Source of the DNA: Planctomycetota bacterium
GTDB taxonomy: Bacteria > Planctomycetota > Phycisphaerae > UBA1845
Length of the DNA: 5,210 nt
Direction of reading: 5' to 3'
Assembly (NCBI GenBank): GCA_022561415.1
Contig: JADFRH010000179.1
Location: 1-5,210, forward strand
This document shows positions 1 through 4,950 of this stretch, one piece after another. The translations under genes were made by a program, and so were the position numbers. The notes under the pieces are model-generated. The model made no database searches, was not told the DNA's origin, and saw only the letters and a list, made by a program, of their open reading frames with translations. How positions within the stretch are numbered: the first letter of the stretch is position 1; each line of letters opens with the position of its first letter.

Positions 1-79
1 TACCTCCCAGCATCCCTCCGATGACCAGCGACGGCCCAAAAACGCCGCCTGACCCGCCGGAACCGATGGTGAACGACGT
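1..79 (-). other. ClC chloride channel/transporter signature fused in frame to fliF
   Basis: Codons 145-170 of the fliF frame read TSFTIGSGGSGGVFGPS followed by LVIGGMLGG. This is the conserved ClC-family segment carrying the GxFxP anion-selectivity motif (GVFGP, residues 156-160), normally preceded by a GSGGSGG run. ClC proteins often show LLKIIATSFTIGSGGSGG here, so the shared stretch of the two families, about LAKIIATS (bases 76-97), is where they meet. FliF has no glycine-rich filter at this place. The piece is no longer than about 97 bases and touches the window edge, which suits a chimeric contig end joined through a short shared word. A true deletion fusion is possible. The family call is made from the motif alone. 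Confidence 0.75.
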
Positions 80-511
80 CGCAATGATCTTGGCAAGCTC
101 GTTTCCCTTGGCGTAGTTCTGCGCGTACTGGCGGGCCTCCGGTGATTGAAACGGATTGGTGTCCGACACGACGGACTCCATGTCGAACAGGCTTCCCTCC
201 GGCAACGCATCCTCGGTCACCAGAAGGCGCTGCGCGTTGTAACGCTCGGCGGACGGAACCAGGATGCGCCTGCCGCGCGTCTCGAAATCAATCCCGTTGG
301 AGCGCAACACCAGTTCCGCCGCGTCCAGATCCTCGAATGCGAAGTCACGGTTGATCAGCGGCACCATGGCGGGCATGGTCGACCACTGCATCAGCCACAG
401 AAACGAGACAGCCACCAGCGCGACGCACAACCCGATCGCCATGCGCTGCGAGACGCTAAGCACGCTCAGTTGAGCGCTGATGTGATCCCATAGTTGACGC
501 AGTTTTTCCAT
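1..511 (-). CDS. fliF: FliF, flagellar MS-ring protein, N-terminal part only (3' end chimeric and off the window)
   Basis: FliF builds the MS ring of the flagellar basal body in the inner membrane. The frame opens at ATG 511-509 and stays open to base 1 (170 codons, no stop); the family is usually 500-570 residues. Visible parts are a short cytoplasmic N-terminus (MEKLRQLWDH), one transmembrane helix at about residues 24-41 (MAIGLCVALVAVSFLWLM), and the start of the YscJ/FliF periplasmic domain. That domain includes the LVLRSNGIDFE and RRILVPSAERYNAQRLL stretches, ALPEGS, and the NPFQSPEAR...GNELAKIIA segment (119-144) typical of FliF. An AAGGAAAAG element at 528-520 is a somewhat distant ribosome site. 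The ATG at 519 is out of frame and stops quickly. From about residue 145 the protein stops looking like FliF and becomes ClC-like (see separate entry). It follows fliE after an 84-base gap, as expected in a flgBC-fliEF operon. Identity of the first 143 residues is confident; the 3' end is not. Confidence 0.85.
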   Translation of the reverse strand, partial: MEKLRQLWDHISAQLSVLSVSQRMAIGLCVALVAVSFLWLMQWSTMPAMVPLINRDFAFEDLDAAELVLRSNGIDFETRGRRILVPSAERYNAQRLLVTEDALPEGSLFDMESVVSDTNPFQSPEARQYAQNYAKGNELAKIIATSFTIGSGGSGGVFGPSLVIGGMLGG

Positions 512-553
512 CGACCCATCTTTTCCTTAGGCGGTCTGCACCCGGAACGACCA

Positions 554-592
554 GTGAAACCGGCTTGCCGGACGGTGAAACCGGCTTGCCGG
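554..592 (+). repeat. Tandem pair of the dispersed GTGAAACCGGCTTGCCGG repeat (fliE-fliF gap)
   Basis: Two perfect 18-base copies lie at 554-571 and 575-592, separated by ACG, giving a 21-base period. The core CCGGCTTGCCGG is a near-palindrome (CCGG, CTTG loop, CCGG). The pair begins three bases after the fliE stop codon and occupies much of the gap before fliF. A pair with the same period and the same three-base linker lies in opposite orientation in the kinase gene at 3504-3542. Confidence 0.93.
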
Positions 593-595
593 GCG

Positions 596-922
596 TCAGA
601 CACGCATCTGCTGTATGTCGCGATACGCTTCGACCAGCTTGTTTCGAGTTTCCATCAGTAGATCGAACGCGATCCCGGCCTTGTTCACCGCCGTGAGAAC
701 CTCGGCCACGTTGTCCGACTCGCCGGTGATGAGGCGTTGTACACCCTGATCGGCCTCGTCCTGCAGCCGGTTCACTTCTTCCAGGCTACTCAAGAGTATC
801 GACTTGAAGTCTTTGCCTTTGGCGTCGGGCGCCGCGTCGACGCGGGGCGAGCCGCCCGCCCCGAGAGCTTTGGCTACACCGATCTGTAGATTGATGGCGG
901 ATAGGGGATTTGGATTACTCAT
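596..922 (-). CDS. fliE: FliE, flagellar MS ring-rod junction protein
   Basis: FliE is a small periplasmic adaptor that joins the MS ring (FliF) to the proximal rod (FlgB). The 108 residues match the usual family size of about 100-110. The N-terminal third is variable and Ala/Gly/Pro-rich. The conserved helical part begins near FKSILLSSLEEVNRLQDEAD, followed by the ITGESDNVAEVLTAVNKAGIAFDLL stretch and the C-terminal hallmark ETRNKLVEAYRDIQQMRV. There is no signal peptide, as expected for a substrate of the flagellar type III exporter. The start at 922 is the only sensible one and leaves 26 bases after flgC, with a weak GGAAA before it. The gene ends in TGA at 598-596, directly before the repeat pair at 554-592. 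It sits between flgC and fliF as in many flagellar operons. Confidence 0.95.
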   Translation of the reverse strand: MSNPNPLSAINLQIGVAKALGAGGSPRVDAAPDAKGKDFKSILLSSLEEVNRLQDEADQGVQRLITGESDNVAEVLTAVNKAGIAFDLLMETRNKLVEAYRDIQQMRV

Positions 923-948
923 GGTTTCGTTTCCGTGCGGTTATCCAT

Positions 949-1368
949 CTATGCAAGAAGTTGCAACGTCGAAGACGCCATGGACTTTGTCATCTCGATG
1001 ACGGTCACATTGGCTTCATACGCCCTGGCAGCCGTCATCGCGTTGACCATCTCCGTGTGATAATCGACATTCGACGTACGCACATACCCCTTCTCGGGTC
1101 CGTCCTTGATCGCGTAAACGTGAGCGGGATCCCACCTCAGACCGAACGGAGCGGAGTCCTCTACAATCTTGGCTACATGAACACCCGGCGCGTCGGGGCC
1201 GCGCGATGGGTCGCCAGGGGCAAACAGCGGCACGCGCCGCCGATACGGAGTCTGTTCTCCGTTTTCCAAGTGATAGGATTCGCGCATGGCGACGTTGCCG
1301 GCGACGACGTCAAGCTGCGTGCGATACGCCGTCAGGGCCGACGTGCTGAGATCCAGTGCTCCATACAT
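949..1368 (-). CDS. flgC: FlgC, flagellar proximal rod protein
   Basis: FlgC is one of the proximal rod subunits, exported through the flagellar secretion system and assembled in the periplasm above FliE/FlgB. The 139 residues fit the family. The N-terminal rod helix is MYGALDLSTSALTAYRTQLDVVAGNVA, followed by the YRRRVPLFAPGD strand, GVHVAKIVEDSAPFGLRWDPAH, the KGYVRTSNVDYHTEMVNAM segment, and the C-terminal helix ARAYEANVTVIEMTKSM, which is diagnostic of FlgC. The usual N-terminal NxANxxT pattern is altered to GNVAMRESYHLENG, a mild deviation. A GGGAG ribosome site at 1382-1378 lies nine bases before the ATG at 1368 and partly uses the flgB stop region. The gap to flgB is 14 bases, so the two are surely co-transcribed. 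Confidence 0.96.
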   Translation of the reverse strand: MYGALDLSTSALTAYRTQLDVVAGNVAMRESYHLENGEQTPYRRRVPLFAPGDPSRGPDAPGVHVAKIVEDSAPFGLRWDPAHVYAIKDGPEKGYVRTSNVDYHTEMVNAMTAARAYEANVTVIEMTKSMASSTLQLLA

Positions 1369-1382
1369 CGCTTATCTCTCCC

Positions 1383-1820
1383 TTATCCGACGGTTCCGCG
1401 AATCGCGGCCCGAAGCCCGGCATATCTGCCTCGCAGCAGCCGGCTGGTCAGTTGATTCATCATGCCGGTCTCGGCGAGGTCGGCCATCTGCCGCTCGATC
1501 GACAGGTTCGTTCCGTCGTGGAAAAGAACGTTCTCAACCGGCTCGATCGAGGGCGTCACATGCAAGCGACCGAACCGATCCGTCTTGACCTCCGATCCGG
1601 CGTTGACGACAAAAGGCTTGCTTGGGTCGCTACCGCGCGCGTCCATCGCCTTCCGCAGGGCGCCTTGAAAAGCCCTCACGTCCAATTGCTTGGCCCGGTA
1701 TCCCGGCGTGTGAATGTTCGCCACGTTCTCCGCGATCATGCGAAGCCGAGCCTGGTTGAACGACAGCGTCTTTTCCAGCGCCGGCGTGGCACCGACTTCA
1801 GTCAGCGTTGCAAAGAACAT
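1383..1820 (-). CDS. flgB: FlgB, flagellar proximal rod protein
   Basis: FlgB is the rod subunit placed nearest the MS ring, exported by the flagellar type III system. The frame is open far upstream, but I choose ATG 1820-1818: it gives 145 residues (family about 130-150), starts just before the rod helix, and has a good GGAG at 1830-1827, six bases ahead. The protein shows EKTLSFNQARLRMIAENVAN with the rod-family motif ANIHTPGY (residues 34-41), then AKQLDVRAFQGALRKAM. A variable middle follows, then the C-terminal FlgB signature NLSIERQMADLAETGMMNQL and a basic tail. It is the first gene after the 200-base gap that holds a candidate sigma-54 promoter and an inverted repeat, so it probably opens a flgB-flgC-fliE-fliF transcription unit. 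The open frame upstream of 1820 overlaps the activator gene in another frame and is a GC-rich shadow. Confidence 0.95.
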   Translation of the reverse strand: MFFATLTEVGATPALEKTLSFNQARLRMIAENVANIHTPGYRAKQLDVRAFQGALRKAMDARGSDPSKPFVVNAGSEVKTDRFGRLHVTPSIEPVENVLFHDGTNLSIERQMADLAETGMMNQLTSRLLRGRYAGLRAAIRGTVG

Positions 1821-1880
1821 TTCCGTCTCCAAGACCACCGGCACCCAGACTCCTAGCGAGCCCGGGCCTCGGTATGCGCC

Positions 1881-1896
1881 AGCAGATGCCGTTCCA
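1881..1896 (-). promoter_or_regulatory. Candidate sigma-54 (RpoN) promoter of flgB
   Basis: The minus strand reads TGGAACGGCATCTGCT. Against the sigma-54 consensus TGGCACG-N4-TTGCW it keeps the invariant GG (1895-1894) and GC (1883-1882) at the correct 10-base separation, and differs only at C to A in the -24 box and T to C in the -12 box. It predicts a start near 1870 and a leader of about 50 bases to the flgB ATG. It lies in the only long gap of the locus, directly downstream of a gene for a sigma-54 activator. Single-site matches of this kind occur by chance, so this is a good candidate, not proof. Confidence 0.55.
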
Positions 1897-1940
1897 CCCT
1901 CGCCCAACCGCGTCACCGTCACCCGCAGCGGCGTTTTTCC

Positions 1941-1954
1941 GAAACCGGTGCCGG
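1941..1954 (+). repeat. Decayed copy of the dispersed repeat
   Basis: GAAACCGGTGCCGG matches the repeat GAAACCGGCTTGCCGG with two bases (CT) deleted from the core. It lies in the activator-flgB gap, between the candidate promoter and the inverted repeat. Its reverse complement also contains a GGCAC that imitates a sigma-54 -24 box. Confidence 0.45.
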
Positions 1955-1980
1955 CAAGAAATGCCGATCGGCAATTCCTG
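1955..1980. promoter_or_regulatory. 26-base inverted repeat, candidate activator-binding site upstream of flgB
   Basis: The centre is the perfect 12-base palindrome TGCCGATCGGCA (1962-1973). The symmetry extends to 1955-1980 with 11 of 13 pairs matching; the mismatches are 1961/1974 and 1957/1978. Its centre at about 1967.5 is roughly 97 bases upstream of the start predicted from the sigma-54 motif, a typical position for an NtrC-type enhancer site. Such activators bind as Fis-like HTH dimers to dyad sites. Because it also lies about 40 bases after the activator stop codon, it could form an RNA hairpin with a GATC loop. No U-tract follows, so I do not call it an intrinsic terminator. Confidence 0.5.
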
Positions 1981-1998
1981 CGCGTCCACGGCCGCACA

Positions 1999-2016
1999 GT
2001 GGAACCGGCTTGCCGG
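1999..2016 (+). repeat. Dispersed repeat copy, activator-flgB gap
   Basis: GTGGAACCGGCTTGCCGG, 17 of 18 bases identical to the consensus with an intact 12-base core. It lies four bases after the stop codon of the activator gene (TAG, 2023-2021). Confidence 0.9.
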
Positions 2017-2020
2017 TCGA

Positions 2021-3415
2021 CTACGCCACCGCCTGAACCTCTGAACGGCGGGACACGGGATCGTGTCTCTCGCCCGCCTCTTCTCGCCATTGCTTGAGCT
2101 TCATGCCCAGCGTTCGAACGCCCATGCCCAACGCCTTGGCGGTCTTGGCGCGATGTCCGCCGAACTTCGCCAACATGCGTTCGATGAGCTTGCGTTCCAT
2201 GTCTTCGAGCATTCTCCCCTCCCGAAGCGTCCCGAGCCCGTCCTCGCACGAGGGCGTGTTGCAACGCAGCCAGGGTTCGATGAGCGAGGCCTCGATCGTG
2301 TCGCCCGTACACAGCGTCACGGCGCGACAACAGAGATTCTCCAGCTCACGCACGTTGCCCGGCCAGGCGTACGCGATCAGCAAGTCCATGGCCTCCGTCG
2401 TCACGGCACGCATCCGCCCGGCGCTTTGTTTCAAGAAATGCTCCACGAGTTCGGGAATATCCTCGGCGCGCTGGCGAAGGGGTGGGATCGTCACCGGCAG
2501 TACGTTCAGTCGGTAGAACAAGTCCGCCCGAAATCGCTTGCGCGTGACCCACTCCTCGAGGTTTCGGTTGGTCGTGGCGATGACGCGAACATCGACGCGC
2601 CGCGTCGTGCTGCTCCCGACGCGCTCGAACTCGTTTTCCTGTAAGACGCGAAGGAGCTTCGCCTGGAGTGGCATCGCCATCTCGGATACTTCGTCGAGCA
2701 GCAGCACGCCGCCGTCAGCCAGCTCGAACCGCCCCTTGCGTGTGCGGTCGGCACCGGTGAAGGCGCCGCGCTCATGCCCGAACAGCTCGCTTTCCAACAG
2801 GTTGGCCGACAGCGCTGCGCAGTTCAGGCAGAGCATGGGCCGATCTCCTCGCGGCGAGGCACGGTGAATGTGCGCTGCCACCAGTTCCTTTCCGGTTCCG
2901 GATTCGCCGGCGATCAGCACCGTCGCATGGCTGACTGCGACCCGGTCGAGCTGCTGCCGCAAGATTGTCATGGACGAGCCCGAGCCGATCATCACGCGCC
3001 GGCTCCCCATGTCGTTGACCGTCGTGCGAAGGGCTTCGTTCTCGCGGCGCAACCGCGTATGCTCCAGCGCGCGCTCGACCAGCGCGATTAGCGCGGCCAC
3101 GTCAAAGGGCTTTTGGATGTAGTCATAGGCACCGAGCTTCATTGCTTCAACGGCCGTCGATATCGTGGCGTAGGCCGTCATCATGACGATGGCCGTGTCG
3201 CTGCCACTCGCGCGAATCTCGCGTATCAGGGTCAGCCCATCCATGCTCGGCATCTTCAGGTCGGTCAGCACCAGCTCGAAGCGCCCCTGGCGGATCTCGG
3301 CCAGGGCTTCGGTGGGGTCGGCGAACGTCGTCACGCGATGATCCTCGCGCGTCAGCGCCTCGGACAGCGAGTCCCGCAGGATTTCCTTGTCGTCAACTAC
3401 GGCGATACGGGCCAT
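2021..3415 (-). CDS. Sigma-54-dependent response regulator, NtrC family (FlrC/FleR-like flagellar activator)
   Basis: This cytoplasmic activator receives a phosphate from a histidine kinase and uses ATP hydrolysis to open sigma-54 promoters. All three domains are complete in 464 residues. The receiver (1-115) has acidic pocket D8-D9, phospho-acceptor D52 (VLTDLKMP), T80 and K102 (KPF). The AAA+ domain (about 140-380) has Walker A GESGTGKE (170-177), the sigma-54 contact loop GAFTGA (217-222), Walker B GGVLLLDE (235-242), the arginine-finger region RADLFYRLNV (296-305) and sensor II WPGNVREL (351-358). The Fis-type HTH (about 403-445) includes HRAKTAKALGMGVRTLGMKLK. No key residue is missing. 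The start is ATG 3415 with GGAG at 3430-3427. It lies 53 bases after the kinase gene, and that gap holds one repeat copy. Its place between the kinase and flgB argues for control of flagellar genes. The exact ortholog (FlrC, FleR, FlgR) cannot be told from sequence alone. Confidence 0.95.
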   Translation of the reverse strand: MARIAVVDDKEILRDSLSEALTREDHRVTTFADPTEALAEIRQGRFELVLTDLKMPSMDGLTLIREIRASGSDTAIVMMTAYATISTAVEAMKLGAYDYIQKPFDVAALIALVERALEHTRLRRENEALRTTVNDMGSRRVMIGSGSSMTILRQQLDRVAVSHATVLIAGESGTGKELVAAHIHRASPRGDRPMLCLNCAALSANLLESELFGHERGAFTGADRTRKGRFELADGGVLLLDEVSEMAMPLQAKLLRVLQENEFERVGSSTTRRVDVRVIATTNRNLEEWVTRKRFRADLFYRLNVLPVTIPPLRQRAEDIPELVEHFLKQSAGRMRAVTTEAMDLLIAYAWPGNVRELENLCCRAVTLCTGDTIEASLIEPWLRCNTPSCEDGLGTLREGRMLEDMERKLIERMLAKFGGHRAKTAKALGMGVRTLGMKLKQWREEAGERHDPVSRRSEVQAVA

Positions 3416-3443
3416 GAGTCTTGCATCTCCAAAGTCTTACCGC

Positions 3444-3461
3444 CCGGCAAGCCGGTCTCAC
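3444..3461 (-). repeat. Dispersed repeat copy, kinase-activator gap
   Basis: The minus strand reads GTGAGACCGGCTTGCCGG, 17 of 18 bases matching the consensus with a perfect core. It begins seven bases after the kinase stop codon. The A-to-G change is shared with the copy at 3811-3828, which is in the opposite orientation. With its CGC flank (3441-3461) it resembles one unit of the tandem pair at 3504-3542. Confidence 0.9.
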
Positions 3462-3468
3462 CGGTTCC

Positions 3469-4452
3469 TTAGGCAGCGCGCTCTTCGTGGCCGGCGGCAT
3501 CGCCCGGCAAATCGGTTTCGCCGTCCGGCAAGCCGGTTTCACAGGCGCGCGGAATCGACAGCACAAACACCGCCCCGCCACCGCCCCGGCAAGCCGATGT
3601 CACCGGTCGGTTACGGGCCGCGACCGACCCGCCGTGGGCCTGCGCAATGCGATGAACGATGGCCAACCCAAGACCGGTTCCGTTCGTCTTCGTGGTGTAG
3701 AATGGATCGAATATCTTGTTCTGGGACGCCGGCGTCAGGCCGGGTCCGTTGTCCTCGACCGCGATTCGACACGTTGGGCACCGGTCGGAATCCAAGCCGC
3801 CCGGAGACCGGTGAGACCGGCTTGCCGGTTCGCTCCGCACGCGTACCCGGCCTGAAGTGCCGGACGCCTCGAATGCGTTCATGAGCAGATTGATCAGCGC
3901 CCGCTGAATCTGAGCGGGATCGCAGAACAACTCCTGGGACGCAAGGGCGTCGTCGACGGTTAGTTCAATGCCCCGCGCCTGTGCCGCAGCGGCGACCTGT
4001 GCCACCGCACCATCGAGGATTTCGCCAAGGCGAACGGTACAACGATGCGGCTCGCTATCAACGGCAAAGGCGAGTATGTCATCGATAATGTGCTCCAGGT
4101 TTGCGACGCCGGCGGAGAGCTTTCTAACGATCTCGAGCTGCGGCGGCATGTCCGCCAGATCTCGCTCGAGCATCGATGCGTACAGTCCGATGCCGCCGAG
4201 CGGGTTTCGGATTTCGTGAGCGACGCCGGCGGCCATTTCACCCAGCGCCGCAAGACGCTCGCGCCGCTGAAGCTCCTTGTTTTTTTCGTGAAGCTCCTCG
4301 CGCAGGCGGCACACCTCACGCGCGAGCGTTTCATGCGAGCGCTTGAGCCGCTCGGTCACGTCGGTGTACGCCTTGAGGATCGGCGCCAGTTCGCTCTCGC
4401 CCGCCAAGCCGGTTTCACTGGTTGTCGATGTCGATGTCATGGAAGCGCTCAT
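3469..4452 (-). CDS. Soluble sensor histidine kinase (FlrB/FleS-like) carrying in-frame repeat insertions
   Basis: This kinase phosphorylates itself and then, probably, the activator encoded next to it. I choose ATG 4452, which overlaps the FlgN stop by four bases (ATGA) with AGGAG two bases ahead, giving 327 residues. An in-frame TTG at 4470 is less likely. No transmembrane helix or clear PAS domain is seen; residues about 22-68 look like a coiled coil. The HisKA box GEMAAGVAHEIRNPLGG has phospho-histidine H79. The ATPase domain has the N box RALINLLMNAFEAS (184-197), G1 DNGPG (234-238), F box FDPFYTTK (248-255) and G2 GTGLGL (258-263). Copies of the dispersed repeat encode SETGLAG (12-18), PASRSH (209-214), VTSACR (284-289) and the tandem ETGLPDGETDLPG near the C-terminus (305-317). 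These fall at the N-terminus, in loops before G1 and near the last strands, and after the domain end, so the core motifs are intact and the enzyme is probably active. Confidence 0.93.
   Translation of the reverse strand: MSASMTSTSTTSETGLAGESELAPILKAYTDVTERLKRSHETLAREVCRLREELHEKNKELQRRERLAALGEMAAGVAHEIRNPLGGIGLYASMLERDLADMPPQLEIVRKLSAGVANLEHIIDDILAFAVDSEPHRCTVRLGEILDGAVAQVAAAAQARGIELTVDDALASQELFCDPAQIQRALINLLMNAFEASGTSGRVRVRSEPASRSHRSPGGLDSDRCPTCRIAVEDNGPGLTPASQNKIFDPFYTTKTNGTGLGLAIVHRIAQAHGGSVAARNRPVTSACRGGGGAVFVLSIPRACETGLPDGETDLPGDAAGHEERAA
3504..3542 (-). repeat. Tandem pair of the dispersed repeat inside the 3' end of the kinase gene
   Basis: On the plus strand the copies read CCGGCAAATCGGTTTCGC (3504-3521, 15 of 18) and CCGGCAAGCCGGTTTCAC (3525-3542, perfect), 21 bases apart. 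Together with the CGC flank, 39 of 42 bases (3501-3542) match the pair at 554-595 in reverse orientation. The pair encodes the C-terminal ETGLPDG/ETDLPG peptide repeat of the kinase. Confidence 0.92.
3586..3603 (-). repeat. Dispersed repeat copy within the kinase ATPase domain (late loop)
   Basis: The plus strand reads CCGGCAAGCCGATGTCAC, 16 of 18 to consensus. It is read as exactly six codons, VTSACR (residues 284-289), between SVAARNRP and GGGGAVFVLSIP, where related kinases have a tight turn. Confidence 0.8.
3811..3828 (+). repeat. Dispersed repeat copy within the kinase ATPase domain (loop before G1 box)
   Basis: GTGAGACCGGCTTGCCGG, 17 of 18 with a perfect core. It is opposite in orientation to the other kinase copies, so it is translated as PASRSH (209-214). 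It forms part of an extra segment of about 20 residues between RVRVRSE and CRIAVEDNGPG. Confidence 0.9.
4401..4418 (-). repeat. Dispersed repeat copy near the kinase N-terminus
   Basis: The plus strand reads CCGCCAAGCCGGTTTCAC, 17 of 18 to consensus. It is translated as SETGLAG at kinase residues 12-18, ahead of the coiled coil. The flanking CTGG also matches the flank of the copy at 554. Confidence 0.85.
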
Positions 4453-4931
4453 ATCTCCTGGGTGACGCAATCCAGGCGTTTTGTGCCCCCGTCGGCGACG
4501 CGGTAGGCGTGAATCGCCCGGCTGGTAACATGCGTCTTACTCAGAGAGTCGGCCACCGCCTGCTTCCGTCCCGAGAGGACACGTGCATCCTGCTCATCGC
4601 TTTCGATCACGCGCTGAAGCCGCACGCCGGCTTCATGCAGCAAACGCTCGGCCTCCGCGCGCTGTTCGGATGAAAGGCGTTCGCGGTAGGAGGTCCAGTC
4701 CTTGCGGATCGGTGCAAGCCGCGAGCCGACCTCGGCCAACTGTTGGGAGAGTTTTGCCCGCTCGGCGAGCATGGCGAGCAGCGGCCCGGTGTCTTCGCCA
4801 AGGACCAATCCGCGCTGCCGCGCGGCAAACGATTCCAGCCTCTTATAGAGCGACGCCTGCTCGCTAAGCAGGGCGAGTACGTCCGCCGCGGATTCGGGAG
4901 AGTCACTCATGATGTTCGAGTCATTCGGCAT
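4449..4931 (-). CDS. flgN: FlgN-like flagellar export chaperone
   Basis: FlgN-family proteins are small cytoplasmic helical chaperones that hold the hook-filament junction proteins FlgK and FlgL before export. This frame encodes up to 160 residues, in the family range, almost entirely predicted helix. Examples are VLALLSEQASLYKRLESFAARQRGLVLGED, then PLLAMLAERAKLSQQLAEVGSRLAPIRKDW, which has the FlgN-like spacing of helix, short GED turn, helix, and L-P-x(4)-W-like end, then a long helix from SSEQRAEAERLLHEAG. Two starts are possible: ATG 4931, which directly abuts a repeat copy and has no ribosome site, and ATG 4910 (MSDSPESAADV, 153 residues), which also lacks a clear one. The stop overlaps the kinase start by four bases, implying translational coupling. 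The family is weakly conserved, so the call rests on shape, size and the flagellar context. Confidence 0.75.
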   Translation of the reverse strand: MPNDSNIMSDSPESAADVLALLSEQASLYKRLESFAARQRGLVLGEDTGPLLAMLAERAKLSQQLAEVGSRLAPIRKDWTSYRERLSSEQRAEAERLLHEAGVRLQRVIESDEQDARVLSGRKQAVADSLSKTHVTSRAIHAYRVADGGTKRLDCVTQEI

Positions 4932-4932
4932 C

Positions 4933-4950
4933 GGTAAACCGGCTTGCCGG
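4933..4950 (+). repeat. Dispersed repeat copy between the TPR gene and flgN
   Basis: GGTAAACCGGCTTGCCGG, 16 of 18 with a perfect 12-base core. It fills half of the 36-base gap and ends one base before the upstream flgN ATG, in the place where a ribosome-binding site would be. Confidence 0.88.

Noticed and set aside
554..592. CRISPR-like array from the regularly spaced repeat units
   Set aside because: Only two units, with a three-base linker, no spacers of useful length and no cas genes. The unit is a 21-base tandem duplication of a dispersed repeat.
910..1455. Long plus-strand open frame (181 codons) across fliE and flgC, with similar plus-strand frames across other genes
   Set aside because: These are antisense shadows in GC-rich coding sequence. 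Their proteins are Arg/Ser/Pro/His-rich without motifs, while the minus-strand genes are recognisable families.
1938..1953. Second sigma-54-like match, CGGCACCGGTTTCGGA on the minus strand
   Set aside because: The -12 GC is missing (GG instead) and the sequence is better explained as a decayed copy of the dispersed repeat. The site at 1881-1896 is much stronger.
1955..1980. Intrinsic terminator after the activator gene
   Set aside because: The dyad can form a hairpin, but no U-run follows on the minus strand, and its position relative to the sigma-54 motif fits an activator site better.
1383..2330. Minus-strand open frame of 315 codons extending flgB upstream through the gap into the activator gene
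   Set aside because: The upstream part has no protein-like pattern, overlaps a well-conserved activator in another frame, and the true flgB start at 1820 has a good ribosome site and the right length.
4453..4470. TTG start for the kinase at 4470, adding six residues
   Set aside because: ATG 4452 forms the classic ATGA overlap with the flgN stop and has AGGAG close by. The longer form would start inside flgN with no ribosome site.
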